Below are positions 1 through 7,843 of a stretch of DNA of 20,778 nucleotides, piece by piece (the stretch's first letter is position 1; each line of letters begins with the position of its first letter). The notes below the pieces were generated by a model. That model made no database searches. It had not been told where the DNA came from and was given only the letters and a program-made list of their open reading frames with translations. The stretch lies in contig JASHXK010000100.1 of assembly GCA_030043575.1 (NCBI GenBank), positions 1 to 20,778 on the forward strand. Direction: 5' to 3'. This DNA is from Terriglobales bacterium (GTDB taxonomy: Bacteria > Acidobacteriota > Terriglobia > Terriglobales > Acidobacteriaceae). Both the position numbers and the translations under genes were made by a program.

Positions 1-810
1 ATCGGATTCGAAAAATGCCGCCAGGGCTTCTGGGGTCACTCCCAGCTTGCTTAGCTGCTGTGGCAGCATCCGCATGAGAAATTTGGTGAGTTCGTAGTCT
101 CGACTCTTTACGAATCTCCGATGGTACTCCTGGCCATGTTCATTCGCACTGCCGTCGTGTTCGGAGTGGGGTGAATGCAGCCGGTAATAGCAGAGAGGCC
201 GATCGAGGATGAGAGCGCCTCCGAGGGCAAAGGCGAACATGAAAATCGGGGTGTCGGCTGCGTAGACCAGTTCTGTCGGAATTGCCCCGATGTGTGTCAG
301 AACTTCACGTCGCACGGTCAGCCTACTCGTCCCTAATAGCATCCGCGCAGGGTCGGCAATGCGAGCGGCTTCCACGCTCGAAAGGTCCACGAACATTGTC
401 TTTTGCGGCACGAGCATTTCGCCCGTTGGCCTATCGTCCAGCACTTCGAAGTAGCCGTGACCAACTGCTGCGATATCGGGGTTCTGTTCGAACGTTTGAA
501 GAACAGCTTTCACTTTTCCACTAGCCCACCAATCGTCCCCGTCCAGAAACGCGACAACCCCAGCGCTTGATTCAGCAATTCCCGCGTTAAAGGCTGATGC
601 TTGTCCGCCATTCGCCTTGCGAATCACACGAACCCTTGGCTCGAACTTGCGCGCGATCTCTGGCGTCTGGTCGACCGAACCGTCATCCACCACGATGACT
701 TCCATCTCAGCCGAGGAGAATCCCTGCTCCAAAACGCTCACCATCGCCTGCTCGATGAAGCGTTCCTGGTTGTAGGTGTCCACCACAACGCTAATCAACG
801 GCTTGGCCAT
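1..810 (-). CDS. Family 2 glycosyltransferase, 3' end outside window
   Basis: Partial gene: 270 codons are open from the ATG at 810 to the left edge with no stop. The N-terminus is a GT-A fold glycosyltransferase of the GT2 type: ISVVVDTYNQERFIEQAM at about residues 6-23, VDDGSVDQT at 41-49 for nucleotide-sugar binding, and FLDGDDWW at 88-95, which carries the metal-binding DxD-like motif. It should transfer a sugar from an activated nucleotide donor on the cytoplasmic side of the membrane during glycan assembly. It begins 16 bp after the stop of the preceding GT2 and is the last visible gene of the minus-strand cluster. It is clearly a GT2 but is not a close copy of the two paralogous GT2 genes upstream. 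An in-frame TGA two codons before the ATG fixes the start. No strong RBS is seen, so coupling to the upstream gene is likely. Donor and acceptor cannot be told. Confidence 0.9.
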   Translation of the reverse strand, partial: MAKPLISVVVDTYNQERFIEQAMVSVLEQGFSSAEMEVIVVDDGSVDQTPEIARKFEPRVRVIRKANGGQASAFNAGIAESSAGVVAFLDGDDWWASGKVKAVLQTFEQNPDIAAVGHGYFEVLDDRPTGEMLVPQKTMFVDLSSVEAARIADPARMLLGTSRLTVRREVLTHIGAIPTELVYAADTPIFMFAFALGGALILDRPLCYYRLHSPHSEHDGSANEHGQEYHRRFVKSRDYELTKFLMRMLPQQLSKLGVTPEALAAFFESD

Positions 811-826
811 GGATCATTCGCCTGTC

Positions 827-1891
827 TCAGGCATGTTTACGAAAAGTGCTAAGAAGACAGCTGATGCCAGCCATCGATATCCGCATTCTTGAGCGCCAGG
901 TCCAGCGAGCGCGGAACCCAAGTGCGATTGCATGTTTACTACACCTCCAGGCGGTGCGCATGCGGTGTCTGGTAACTGCAGGGATGGGAAAAGAATATAC
1001 CCGATAAAAAACGCTTTGGATCTTGGTTACTAGTTTGACGCCCGAGATGACCTCTTCGGGCGAAACGCCTGGCAATTCACCAGATGGCATCAGAAAAAAC
1101 GCTCTAAGGCTCCGCTGGTCCTGACTGCTCCATCTAATCGCCGGCCCGGCCTGCATATCCGTAAGCCGCCCAAACAGTGAGGCTATGTTGCTCGCAGAAA
1201 TATTATCCCTCGACGCTTTCTGCAACTCCTCGTATCGGATGGAAGTCGCGTCCGGATGTCTCCGCCATAGCACCAATGGCTCCCGAAGATTTTGAATCGT
1301 GTTGTTCAATGCGATTCGGGAAAGCAGGTCATAATCGGCGGCGGTTCCGTTCTCAGGGGCGCCGGAGTATCGGCCGACATCCGACACCGCCTGACGCCGC
1401 ACCATGATGCTGGTATGCCGGAAGGGGCAGCGAAATAGCACCTCCCACTTCAAGTCGATGTCGTCTTCTGGCTCGCGATAGTAACCATACACAGCTCCAT
1501 TTTCGTCGATGAGTTTAACAGACGAGCCGACCAGTGCGACCTTGGGGTGGGACCGGAGAAAGGCGACTTGCACATCAAGGCGGCAGGGCAGTGAGATGTC
1601 GTCGTGGTCCTGCAGCGCGACATACTCGCCCCGGACAGCTGCGAAACCACGGTTCGTCGCCTCAGCTATGCCCAGATTTTCGTTGTTTGTGATTGTTACG
1701 ATGCGATCATCGTTATAGTTGGCAAGAATCTGCGACGTATTGTCCGTCGAGCCGTCGTTGATGACGATCAGCTCAAAGTCGCGGAACGTTTGGTTGAGGA
1801 TACTGGCGATAGCGTCGCGTAGAAACCGCGCGCCGTTGTACGTGGGCATGACAACGGAGACGATGGGAGTATCGAATGAGCGCTCTCTCAT
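827..1891 (-). CDS. Family 2 glycosyltransferase (paralogue A)
   Basis: Encodes 354 residues. The N-terminal GT-A domain has VSVVMPTYNGARFLRDAI at about 11-28, VINDGSTDNT at about 43-52 and the DxD-like segment LQDHDDISLP near residue 93. After the catalytic half come FRHTSIMVRR and LWRRHP, which are typical of this GT2 subgroup. The C-terminal third is basic (FYRVYSF, then Arg/Trp-rich) and may associate with the membrane. The whole protein, including the C-terminal third, is colinear with the GT2 at 2947-4188, which points to tandem duplication. It lies 84 bp downstream of the FkbM gene. The ATG has no recognisable Shine-Dalgarno. The likely role is adding a sugar to a lipid-linked surface glycan; the sugar cannot be predicted. 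Confidence 0.93.
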   Translation of the reverse strand: MRERSFDTPIVSVVMPTYNGARFLRDAIASILNQTFRDFELIVINDGSTDNTSQILANYNDDRIVTITNNENLGIAEATNRGFAAVRGEYVALQDHDDISLPCRLDVQVAFLRSHPKVALVGSSVKLIDENGAVYGYYREPEDDIDLKWEVLFRCPFRHTSIMVRRQAVSDVGRYSGAPENGTAADYDLLSRIALNNTIQNLREPLVLWRRHPDATSIRYEELQKASRDNISASNIASLFGRLTDMQAGPAIRWSSQDQRSLRAFFLMPSGELPGVSPEEVISGVKLVTKIQSVFYRVYSFPIPAVTRHRMRTAWRCSKHAIALGFRARWTWRSRMRISMAGISCLLSTFRKHA

Positions 1892-1975
1892 AGTGTGGAT
1901 TTAGGGCAGCGCCGGCAAGAACGTCTAGGCTCATAATAGGCCTCAGCCCGCGATCTCGGTCCTTACCTCCAGCTG

Positions 1976-2950
1976 CTACAGCGACCCCGCGTTAATCCGA
2001 GAAAAAACAATGTCGATCTGTTCTGATGGCGACCCGCGCAATCTTCGTGGCCGGCGGGGAGGGCGACCTGGCCTATACGCATCAAGTGTATATTCGTTTT
2101 CAATGCTGTAAGGATGAAAACCCAAAGGTTCGAGGACGTCGCAAAAGTCGTCGATACTTTTTCCATCTGCCTGAAGCGATTCAGGCGTAATCTCGACGAT
2201 GATCTCCAAGTCCTCACGACATGAGGCGAGTATCGGCCTCAGACCGCACAGAACATGCCACTCCGCCCCCTCCACATCGATCTTGATCAGACGCGCGGAG
2301 CTGATCTCCGCAGGCTTGAGAATTGTCGATAAGGGAGCGGCCGAGACTCGCGACTGACTTTCGAGGCCGAACTTCTCAGCCCAACTGGACATAACGGTTG
2401 TTTGTCCTGGTAGAACCTGGGGTTCCGTATAAATGGTAAGCAGTTCTTCTGCATCCCAGGCCGCACACTTAATTGCACGCACATTGTCGGAACGGTTGAT
2501 TCTCAGATTGTTTTCCAGCGCGCTGAAGATAGCTGGCAGAGCTTCGATTGCGACCACCTTGCCCGACTCCCCGACCAGCCTGGAAGCCAACAGAGTAAAA
2601 TAGCCGACGTTTGCGCCAACGTCGATGAAGCCGTCGCCAGGAGCAAGGCGACTGCGAATCCAGTGCGTGAGGTTAGGTTCCCACACTCCAAAATAGAAAA
2701 TGTGTTTTGGAATGACGTCCCGAGTGTTACCCGAGATGTGGCTTCCGAAAATTGTTCGCGCAGTGAAGTTCCACGCCGGCGCTTCCAGGCCAAGATAGTG
2801 CATCAGGACAATACCCCACAGCCGTTCTCTGCCCACCTCCCACGGAACATATCGAAGGTAGCCTCGAACAACCGGAATCACGCCCCTTCGCACTAGTCGT
2901 TGCACAACGGGAGACTGCTTGATCGCGCGCTTTAGTTTGCTGCGGTTCAG
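1976..2950 (-). CDS. FkbM-family SAM-dependent methyltransferase
   Basis: Class I methyltransferase of the FkbM type, expected to O-methylate a sugar or a related small acceptor using S-adenosylmethionine. The SAM-binding loop FIDVGANVGYF is at about 98-108 and the acidic strand end VVAIEA follows; the FkbM hallmark LIKIDVEGAEWHVL is at about 211-224. The C-terminus is basic and low in complexity (GRPPRRPRRLRG). The frame stays open upstream to an ATG at 3325, but that part lies wholly inside the upstream GT2 in another frame and does not look like protein. I place the start at the CTG at 2950-2948: it has GGAG eight bases upstream and overlaps the GT2 stop as CTGA, giving about 324 residues, usual for the family. 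Other candidates are the ATG at 3058, GTG codons at 2905-2881 and the ATG at 2833. Function is secure; the start is not. Confidence 0.85.
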   Translation of the reverse strand: MNRSKLKRAIKQSPVVQRLVRRGVIPVVRGYLRYVPWEVGRERLWGIVLMHYLGLEAPAWNFTARTIFGSHISGNTRDVIPKHIFYFGVWEPNLTHWIRSRLAPGDGFIDVGANVGYFTLLASRLVGESGKVVAIEALPAIFSALENNLRINRSDNVRAIKCAAWDAEELLTIYTEPQVLPGQTTVMSSWAEKFGLESQSRVSAAPLSTILKPAEISSARLIKIDVEGAEWHVLCGLRPILASCREDLEIIVEITPESLQADGKSIDDFCDVLEPLGFHPYSIENEYTLDAYRPGRPPRRPRRLRGSPSEQIDIVFSRINAGSL

Positions 2951-4188
2951 GCAGGCCGCTCCAATGATGACGAGAAAAGTTTGATGGTAGGGACGGTTAT
3001 TCTGTCGTGCCTGCCTGTGGCCGCGAGACTCAGCGGACCGGCACAAACCCAATTCCATAGGCACCGCATTCCGAGACAGAACACCTTCATCCGTTCCCGC
3101 AAGCTCCATGGAGCGCGTACTGACAAGGCGATGGCATGCTTTCCCCAGAACCGGCTTAGTGAGCAACAATGACGGGCAATCGCTGATCGCGAAAAGCTGT
3201 GCACCCGGTAGAAGCTCTTCCGCAGCTGCAGGATGAACTTGAGTCCCGAAATAACCTGTTCTGCAGGCAGCCTGGGGAGTTCTCCGGCAGGCATCAAGGC
3301 GAAGGCTTTGAATCCTTCCACGCAATGGTCCAAGTGATTATCGCGTGCCGCCGGAAAATTGCACAGAAGGGAGATGTTGCGCGCGGAAATGATGTCTCCA
3401 GAGCGCATCTGTTCCTGCCCGTGCTGACGGGAGGTTGCCCCGGGATGGCGTCGCCAGAGCACTAGCCTATCGGGAAGGTTCACTATGCGATAGCGCATAG
3501 CCAGGCGGGAGAATGGGTCGTATGCCTCCGAGAAGCGAAAAGCCGGGTCCTCGCCATAGCCGCCAATGGACTGGAGGGCATCGCGCCTTACGATGACGCT
3601 AGTGTAGTGGAGGGCATCGCCAACGAAGAGCAGCCGCCACTTGATGTCAATTTCTTCGCACGGCAGAGGGAATTCCGCATAAGCGACTCCCTCGTCATCA
3701 ATCAAAGTGGCCGATGAGCCCACCACCGCAATATCGGGATGAGAGCGTAGGAAGTCCAGTTCTGCCTGAAAGCGGTGTGGCAAAGAAATGTCGTCGTGAT
3801 CCTGCAGAGCGATGTATTCGCCGCGGGCGGCGGCCAAGCCACGGTTAGTGGCGGCTGCGATACCAAGATTTTGCGGATTGGTGAGCACGATCATGCGCTC
3901 GTCCTGCGCGGCACACTCCCGCAGGATTGCCGGCGTGCTATCGGTTGAGCCGTCGTCAATGACGAGCAACTCGACATCGCAGAAACTTTGACTGAGAACG
4001 CTCTCGATGGCAGGGCGAAGGAATCGCTCGCCATTGTACGTGGGCATGATAACCGAAATCGTCGGCTTGCCCACTTCAGCCCCAGCATGCACACCACGCA
4101 AATCCGCCCGTGACAAAGCTTCGATCTGAGTCTGGTTTCCGGCCATCAGCCCGGTAATTTTACAGCGCGAGCGCATCAAGGCATACAA
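2947..4188 (-). CDS. Family 2 glycosyltransferase (paralogue B)
   Basis: Encodes up to 413 residues. The GT-A motifs are ISVIMPTYNGERFLRPAI at about 44-61, VIDDGSTDST, and the DxD-like LQDHDDISLP; LWRRHPGATS follows further on. It matches the GT2 at 827-1891 along its length (for example GEYIALQDHDDISLP, FLRSHPDIAVVGSS, LMPAGELP, KHAIAL) but carries a longer N-terminus and a C-terminal tail of roughly 50 residues that the other copy lacks. It lies 75 bp after the broken methyltransferase, and its stop overlaps the likely FkbM start. Starts at 4188, 4176 or 4146 are possible and none has a strong RBS; the first ~40 residues have no family motif. It is expected to be a cytoplasmic or membrane-associated sugar transferase in glycan assembly. 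Confidence 0.92.
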   Translation of the reverse strand: MYALMRSRCKITGLMAGNQTQIEALSRADLRGVHAGAEVGKPTISVIMPTYNGERFLRPAIESVLSQSFCDVELLVIDDGSTDSTPAILRECAAQDERMIVLTNPQNLGIAAATNRGLAAARGEYIALQDHDDISLPHRFQAELDFLRSHPDIAVVGSSATLIDDEGVAYAEFPLPCEEIDIKWRLLFVGDALHYTSVIVRRDALQSIGGYGEDPAFRFSEAYDPFSRLAMRYRIVNLPDRLVLWRRHPGATSRQHGQEQMRSGDIISARNISLLCNFPAARDNHLDHCVEGFKAFALMPAGELPRLPAEQVISGLKFILQLRKSFYRVHSFSRSAIARHCCSLSRFWGKHAIALSVRAPWSLRERMKVFCLGMRCLWNWVCAGPLSLAATGRHDRITVPTIKLFSSSLERPA

Positions 4189-4263
4189 GGAAAGCTGCGT
4201 CCGTTCCCCAATTAGTATCGCGAAATCTGGAGACGAGAGCAGCAGCGGCCATTGTGCAGCAGG

Positions 4264-5008
4264 TCAGGGGTAGACAATGCCAATGCCGAAACCGTCCTGC
4301 TCCGGATCCTCGATAAGTTCGGAGGTTTTGTACTGCGTCTTGACCTCTTGCCAGAAGGCGGGGACGCCCCCCGTGTAGTGAACTGTGGGCGTGCCATATC
4401 GGCTGTTGAAGTCGGGCACGATATCGTGAAATGCAGCCAAGCCTCCGGCGCGCACAAGCGGGGAGTAATTCTGGAAGTCTGCCTTCACGCCATCGTAGGC
4501 GTGATCGCCATCGATGAATAACAAGTCCAGGTGCTTGCCACGCAGTGCGGCCCGCACTCGCCCCATGGTTCCCGTAGCACGCGAATCACCGGAGACAGAG
4601 ACAATTTCCTGTTTGCCGGTGGCAAAGCGGGCGTGAATCATACTCCGTTCCCATGGCAGATTGACGTCCACGGTGATCAGGAGCGCGTTCGGATGGGCCA
4701 CGCGAGCCAGCAGAAACAGTGTTCCGCCCGAGGCCGCGCCAATCTCGCAGACGTAACGTGGTGGATTCTGCTGCAGCAGACCTAGGAACTGCATTATCTC
4801 TTTGTGCTGTTGCTATTGCACCAAAGGTCTCGTGCCTGCGGATCAACTGCACGCCTTCGTCAAGAGAACTGCATGTAGAGTACTGAAGGCACAACTGGCG
4901 TAGCTGCACATCCAAACTACGGTAAGCGCGATATGCGTTGACGGTTCGCGACAGTCGATTGCTGACTCTTCGCGGCAAGACGGCTCTCAGTACAGCGACG
5001 GCAGTCAT
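4264..5008 (-). pseudogene. SAM-dependent methyltransferase (CmcI/Methyltransf_24 type), frameshifted
   Basis: Two frames together make one class I methyltransferase. The upstream frame begins at the ATG at 5008, with GAGG seven bases before it, and gives about 69 sensible residues up to FGAIATAQ; it then turns into Arg/Ser-rich nonsense that ends at 4586. The downstream frame continues from about 4800 with EIMQFLGLLQQ, the SAM motif CEIGAASGGTLFLLARV, LDLLFIDGDHAYDGVKADF and GGLAAFHDIVPDF, and ends with a stop at 4264. In this family a Gln is normally followed directly by the EI helix, so the join is at the AAA near 4801. The span of 745 bp is 3n+1, meaning one extra base or two missing. A 176-residue product from the ATG at 4794 would keep the core fold but lose the N-terminal helices. 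It is first in the cluster and may once have methylated a sugar. Sequencing error cannot be excluded. Confidence 0.72.
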
Positions 5009-5342
5009 CCACTTGCCTCACTTAGAAACCCGGCACTCGCTGGATTTATTTGGCCGAGAGGAACAACTCGCGATAACCGCGCTCGGGGAGGATGTGTCTT
5101 ACTGCCTGGCTGTGCCTCGTACCGAAATGGAAATCGATTCCCCGGCTCATCCAAACGTGATTCCGTGGGTTTCATCATAGCGCATCACCAACACTCGACC
5201 GCCTAAGGAACTAATGTTCTGTGGCTTTAATAGCTTGTCAGAACAGGGTGCGGAGCTCACCTTCAGGTTCCATTTATAGATAGTATTTCCGAGATGGTTC
5301 GATTAGACTGGCCGCTATGAGGCCGCTTGGCACCAGCACGAG
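5009..5342. other. Divergent intergenic region, glycan cluster / Wzz-kinase
   Basis: About 334 bp separate the minus-strand glycan cluster from the plus-strand Wzz-kinase gene, so promoters for both should lie here. The half nearer the kinase is AT-richer (for example ATTTATAGATAGTATTT at about 5272-5288), but I could not pair it with a convincing -35. No protein-like reading frame is seen; an open 80-codon plus-strand frame crossing the start of the methyltransferase has no protein-like character. Confidence 0.5.
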
Positions 5343-7721
5343 ATGCCGCGGAGTACTCCAACCTTCTGTGACTGCGGAGCAATGAGTTCCATCAAACTGC
5401 TGGAAGGCAGGACCGAACTTGGGCCGCCGGACTGGTCGCGAGCGACGACCATTCAGGACACCTACGGCTTTCCGACCCGGGTCCGAAGCCTGGGTGACTA
5501 TTGGCGCATTCTGCGGAAACGCAAGTGGACGGTAATCGCCTGCGTCGTGGTCGTGGTCACCACCACGGCACTGATCTCGCTTGCCATGACGCCTATCTAC
5601 GACGCGGTTGTCCGCATCTCGACAGCGAGCTATGCGCCGGGCGGCATCCTCGATTTCAAAGACAACCAACAATATGCCGATGCCAGTGGCAACCCTGACC
5701 TGTTGACTGCTACGGAAGTCAATGTTCTGCAGTCGAATGCTCTGGCCTTGCAGGTGATTTATAGCCTGGGATTAAACAACCGGCCGGAATTTGCCGGCAA
5801 GCAGCGGGCGAGCAGCGCTGGCGGAAGAGCTTCGTCGCAATCGTCGGACCCGGAATTGGAGCGGGAAGATCGTGAAGATCAAATGATCACCGTCTTTCAT
5901 TCCAATCTAAGCGTGGCGCCGGTTCCGAACACTGCCATCATTGAGATCAAGTATTCCAGTCCGGACCGGCGGCTGGCGGCCCAGGTTGCCAATACGATCG
6001 CCAACACCTTCATCGAACAGAACATCAAAGCGAGATTCAATTCTGCGATGCAGGCTGCCGATTGGCTCTCCAAACAGCTGGACGATCTGCACATAAAGGT
6101 GGAAACCTCGCAGGCGCGGTTGGTGGAGTATCAAAAGCAGCACGGAATTGTTGGCATCGACGACAAGCAGAACCTGACCATCGAGAAGCTGGACGATCTG
6201 GGGAAGCAGTTGACCCAGGCCGAGGCTGACCGCATTCAAAAGGAATCCTTGTACCAGATGACCAAGAGCGGCAACCCCGATACCCTGGCTAGCGCGTTAC
6301 AGGATCCAGTACTCTCCAGTCTGGCTCAGCAGCAGGCACAACTGCGAATCCAGTACGCGCAGTTGACGACACAGTTCGGCCCCACCTATCCGAAAGTGAC
6401 GGAGATTCAAAATCAGCTCCGGGAGATCAATCAGACCTATCTGGACGAACTGCAAATGGGAGTGCTCCGAACCCAGAACGATTACTACGCCGCGCTCAAA
6501 CGCGAGCAAATGCTGAAAGGGGCCGTGCAGGAGCAAACAGCGGAAGCCAATAAGCTCAACGAGAACGCGATTGAATACCGTATTCTGAAGCAGGAAGCGG
6601 ATTCGAATCGCCAACTGTACGACGGCCTGCTGGAGAAGTTGAAAGAAGCCAGCCTGGCGGCCGGTCTTAACTCCAGCAATATTCGCATCGTGGATAAGGC
6701 TCGCATCCCGCGCTTTCCCGCACGGCCCAAGGTGCGCCGCAATCTGCTGCTTGCGCTCCTGGCCGGGTTAATGCTCGGGATTTCCGGAGCCTTCCTGTTG
6801 GAAATGGCGGATCAGACGGTGCGCACGCCCGAGCAGGTTCAAGTCTTGGGCCTGCCTGTCATGGCAGCCATTCCATTGCGAGGACGCGGAGGTCTGGCGA
6901 AAACTCCCGTCAAACGACTGTTGGGAGCGTCAGGAACAAATGGCGATCTCACGCCGACGCTGGTGACTTCCCTTCAGCCGCAGTCGGGGATTTCTGAAGC
7001 CTACCGCACCTTGCGCACTTCCATCTTGCTCTCCAGCGCCGGACAAGCCCCGCAAGTTGTCGTTATTACGAGTGCTCTGCCGAGCGAGGGTAAAACCATG
7101 ACCTGCGTCAACACCGCGGTGGTCATGGCAAAACAGGGCAAGCGGGTACTCTTGATCGATGCCGATCTGCGCCGAGCCAACATTCATAAGATTTTTGAAT
7201 TGCGGCCCGAGGTGGGTCTGTCCAATGTTCTGAGTGGCGGGGCCCGGTGGCAAGAGGCGGTTCGCTCAACCGCCGAAGCTAATCTTTTTGTCTTGCCTTC
7301 AGGCCCGCTACCGCCGCACCCCTCGGAGCTGCTCGCCTCGGCCGGCATGCAGAATGTGATTCGCGAGGCACGTAACGTATACGATCACGTCATCATCGAC
7401 TCGCCTCCGATATTGTCGGTTACCGACGCCGTGTTGCTGGCTGTGCGGGCGGACATGGTGGCGCTTGTGGTCCGTTCGGGTCAAACCTCCTTCGCGGCTG
7501 TGCGCGACGCTCGCGACCTGCTGCTTGATGTGAAGGCGCCATTGCGTGGCATCGTGCTCAATGCCGTCGATGTCCAGTCACCTGATTACGGCTACTACTA
7601 TGAGAGGGCGAAGTACTACACCGATCACGACGCTACAAAACTTAAGCCTGGGCGGAACGGTGCAGGCCAGAGCACGAATGAAGAAGAGCCGCGGGAGGCA
7701 TCGAAGGCGGCCCACGATTGA
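5343..7721 (+). CDS. Polysaccharide chain-length regulator fused to BY-type tyrosine kinase (Wzz-Wzc type)
   Basis: A 792-residue PCP-2a type protein. A Wzz domain follows residue 49, with TM1 at about 62-82. A long periplasmic helical, coiled-coil stretch covers about 195-420, and TM2 lies at about 467-487 after the Pro-containing ARIPRFPARPKVRR. The cytoplasmic BY-kinase has Walker A SALPSEGKT (GKT near 582), Walker A' LLIDADLRR (about 603-611) and Walker B HVIIDSPP (about 680-687). A tyrosine cluster near the C-terminus (YGYYYERAKYY, about 749-761) is the usual autophosphorylation tail. Phosphorylation cycling of such kinases controls polymer length and export. All kinase motifs look intact. 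The start at 5343 gives a Cys-containing leader; the ATG at 5382 is equally possible, and neither has an ideally spaced RBS. The gene converges on wzt. Confidence 0.95.
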   Translation: MPRSTPTFCDCGAMSSIKLLEGRTELGPPDWSRATTIQDTYGFPTRVRSLGDYWRILRKRKWTVIACVVVVVTTTALISLAMTPIYDAVVRISTASYAPGGILDFKDNQQYADASGNPDLLTATEVNVLQSNALALQVIYSLGLNNRPEFAGKQRASSAGGRASSQSSDPELEREDREDQMITVFHSNLSVAPVPNTAIIEIKYSSPDRRLAAQVANTIANTFIEQNIKARFNSAMQAADWLSKQLDDLHIKVETSQARLVEYQKQHGIVGIDDKQNLTIEKLDDLGKQLTQAEADRIQKESLYQMTKSGNPDTLASALQDPVLSSLAQQQAQLRIQYAQLTTQFGPTYPKVTEIQNQLREINQTYLDELQMGVLRTQNDYYAALKREQMLKGAVQEQTAEANKLNENAIEYRILKQEADSNRQLYDGLLEKLKEASLAAGLNSSNIRIVDKARIPRFPARPKVRRNLLLALLAGLMLGISGAFLLEMADQTVRTPEQVQVLGLPVMAAIPLRGRGGLAKTPVKRLLGASGTNGDLTPTLVTSLQPQSGISEAYRTLRTSILLSSAGQAPQVVVITSALPSEGKTMTCVNTAVVMAKQGKRVLLIDADLRRANIHKIFELRPEVGLSNVLSGGARWQEAVRSTAEANLFVLPSGPLPPHPSELLASAGMQNVIREARNVYDHVIIDSPPILSVTDAVLLAVRADMVALVVRSGQTSFAAVRDARDLLLDVKAPLRGIVLNAVDVQSPDYGYYYERAKYYTDHDATKLKPGRNGAGQSTNEEEPREASKAAHD

Positions 7722-7843
7722 CGGCGATTCAGGAAACCTACCGATAGCCTTAGTTCGGACGGAGAATTTCAGAAATAGAGGTTGGTCGTTGCGGTGCTGG
7801 CCGGCTATGTGGGGTACTGTCGCCTTGAGCCGTGGCCGTGGGC

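Noticed and set aside
2951..3325. N-terminal extension of the FkbM frame
   Set aside because: It lies entirely within the upstream GT2 in another frame, has no family motif, and its composition is unlike a protein domain.
5320..5345. Sigma-54-like TTGGCACC site before the Wzz-kinase gene
   Set aside because: The -24-like half is present but no TTGC-type -12 element lies at the required spacing.
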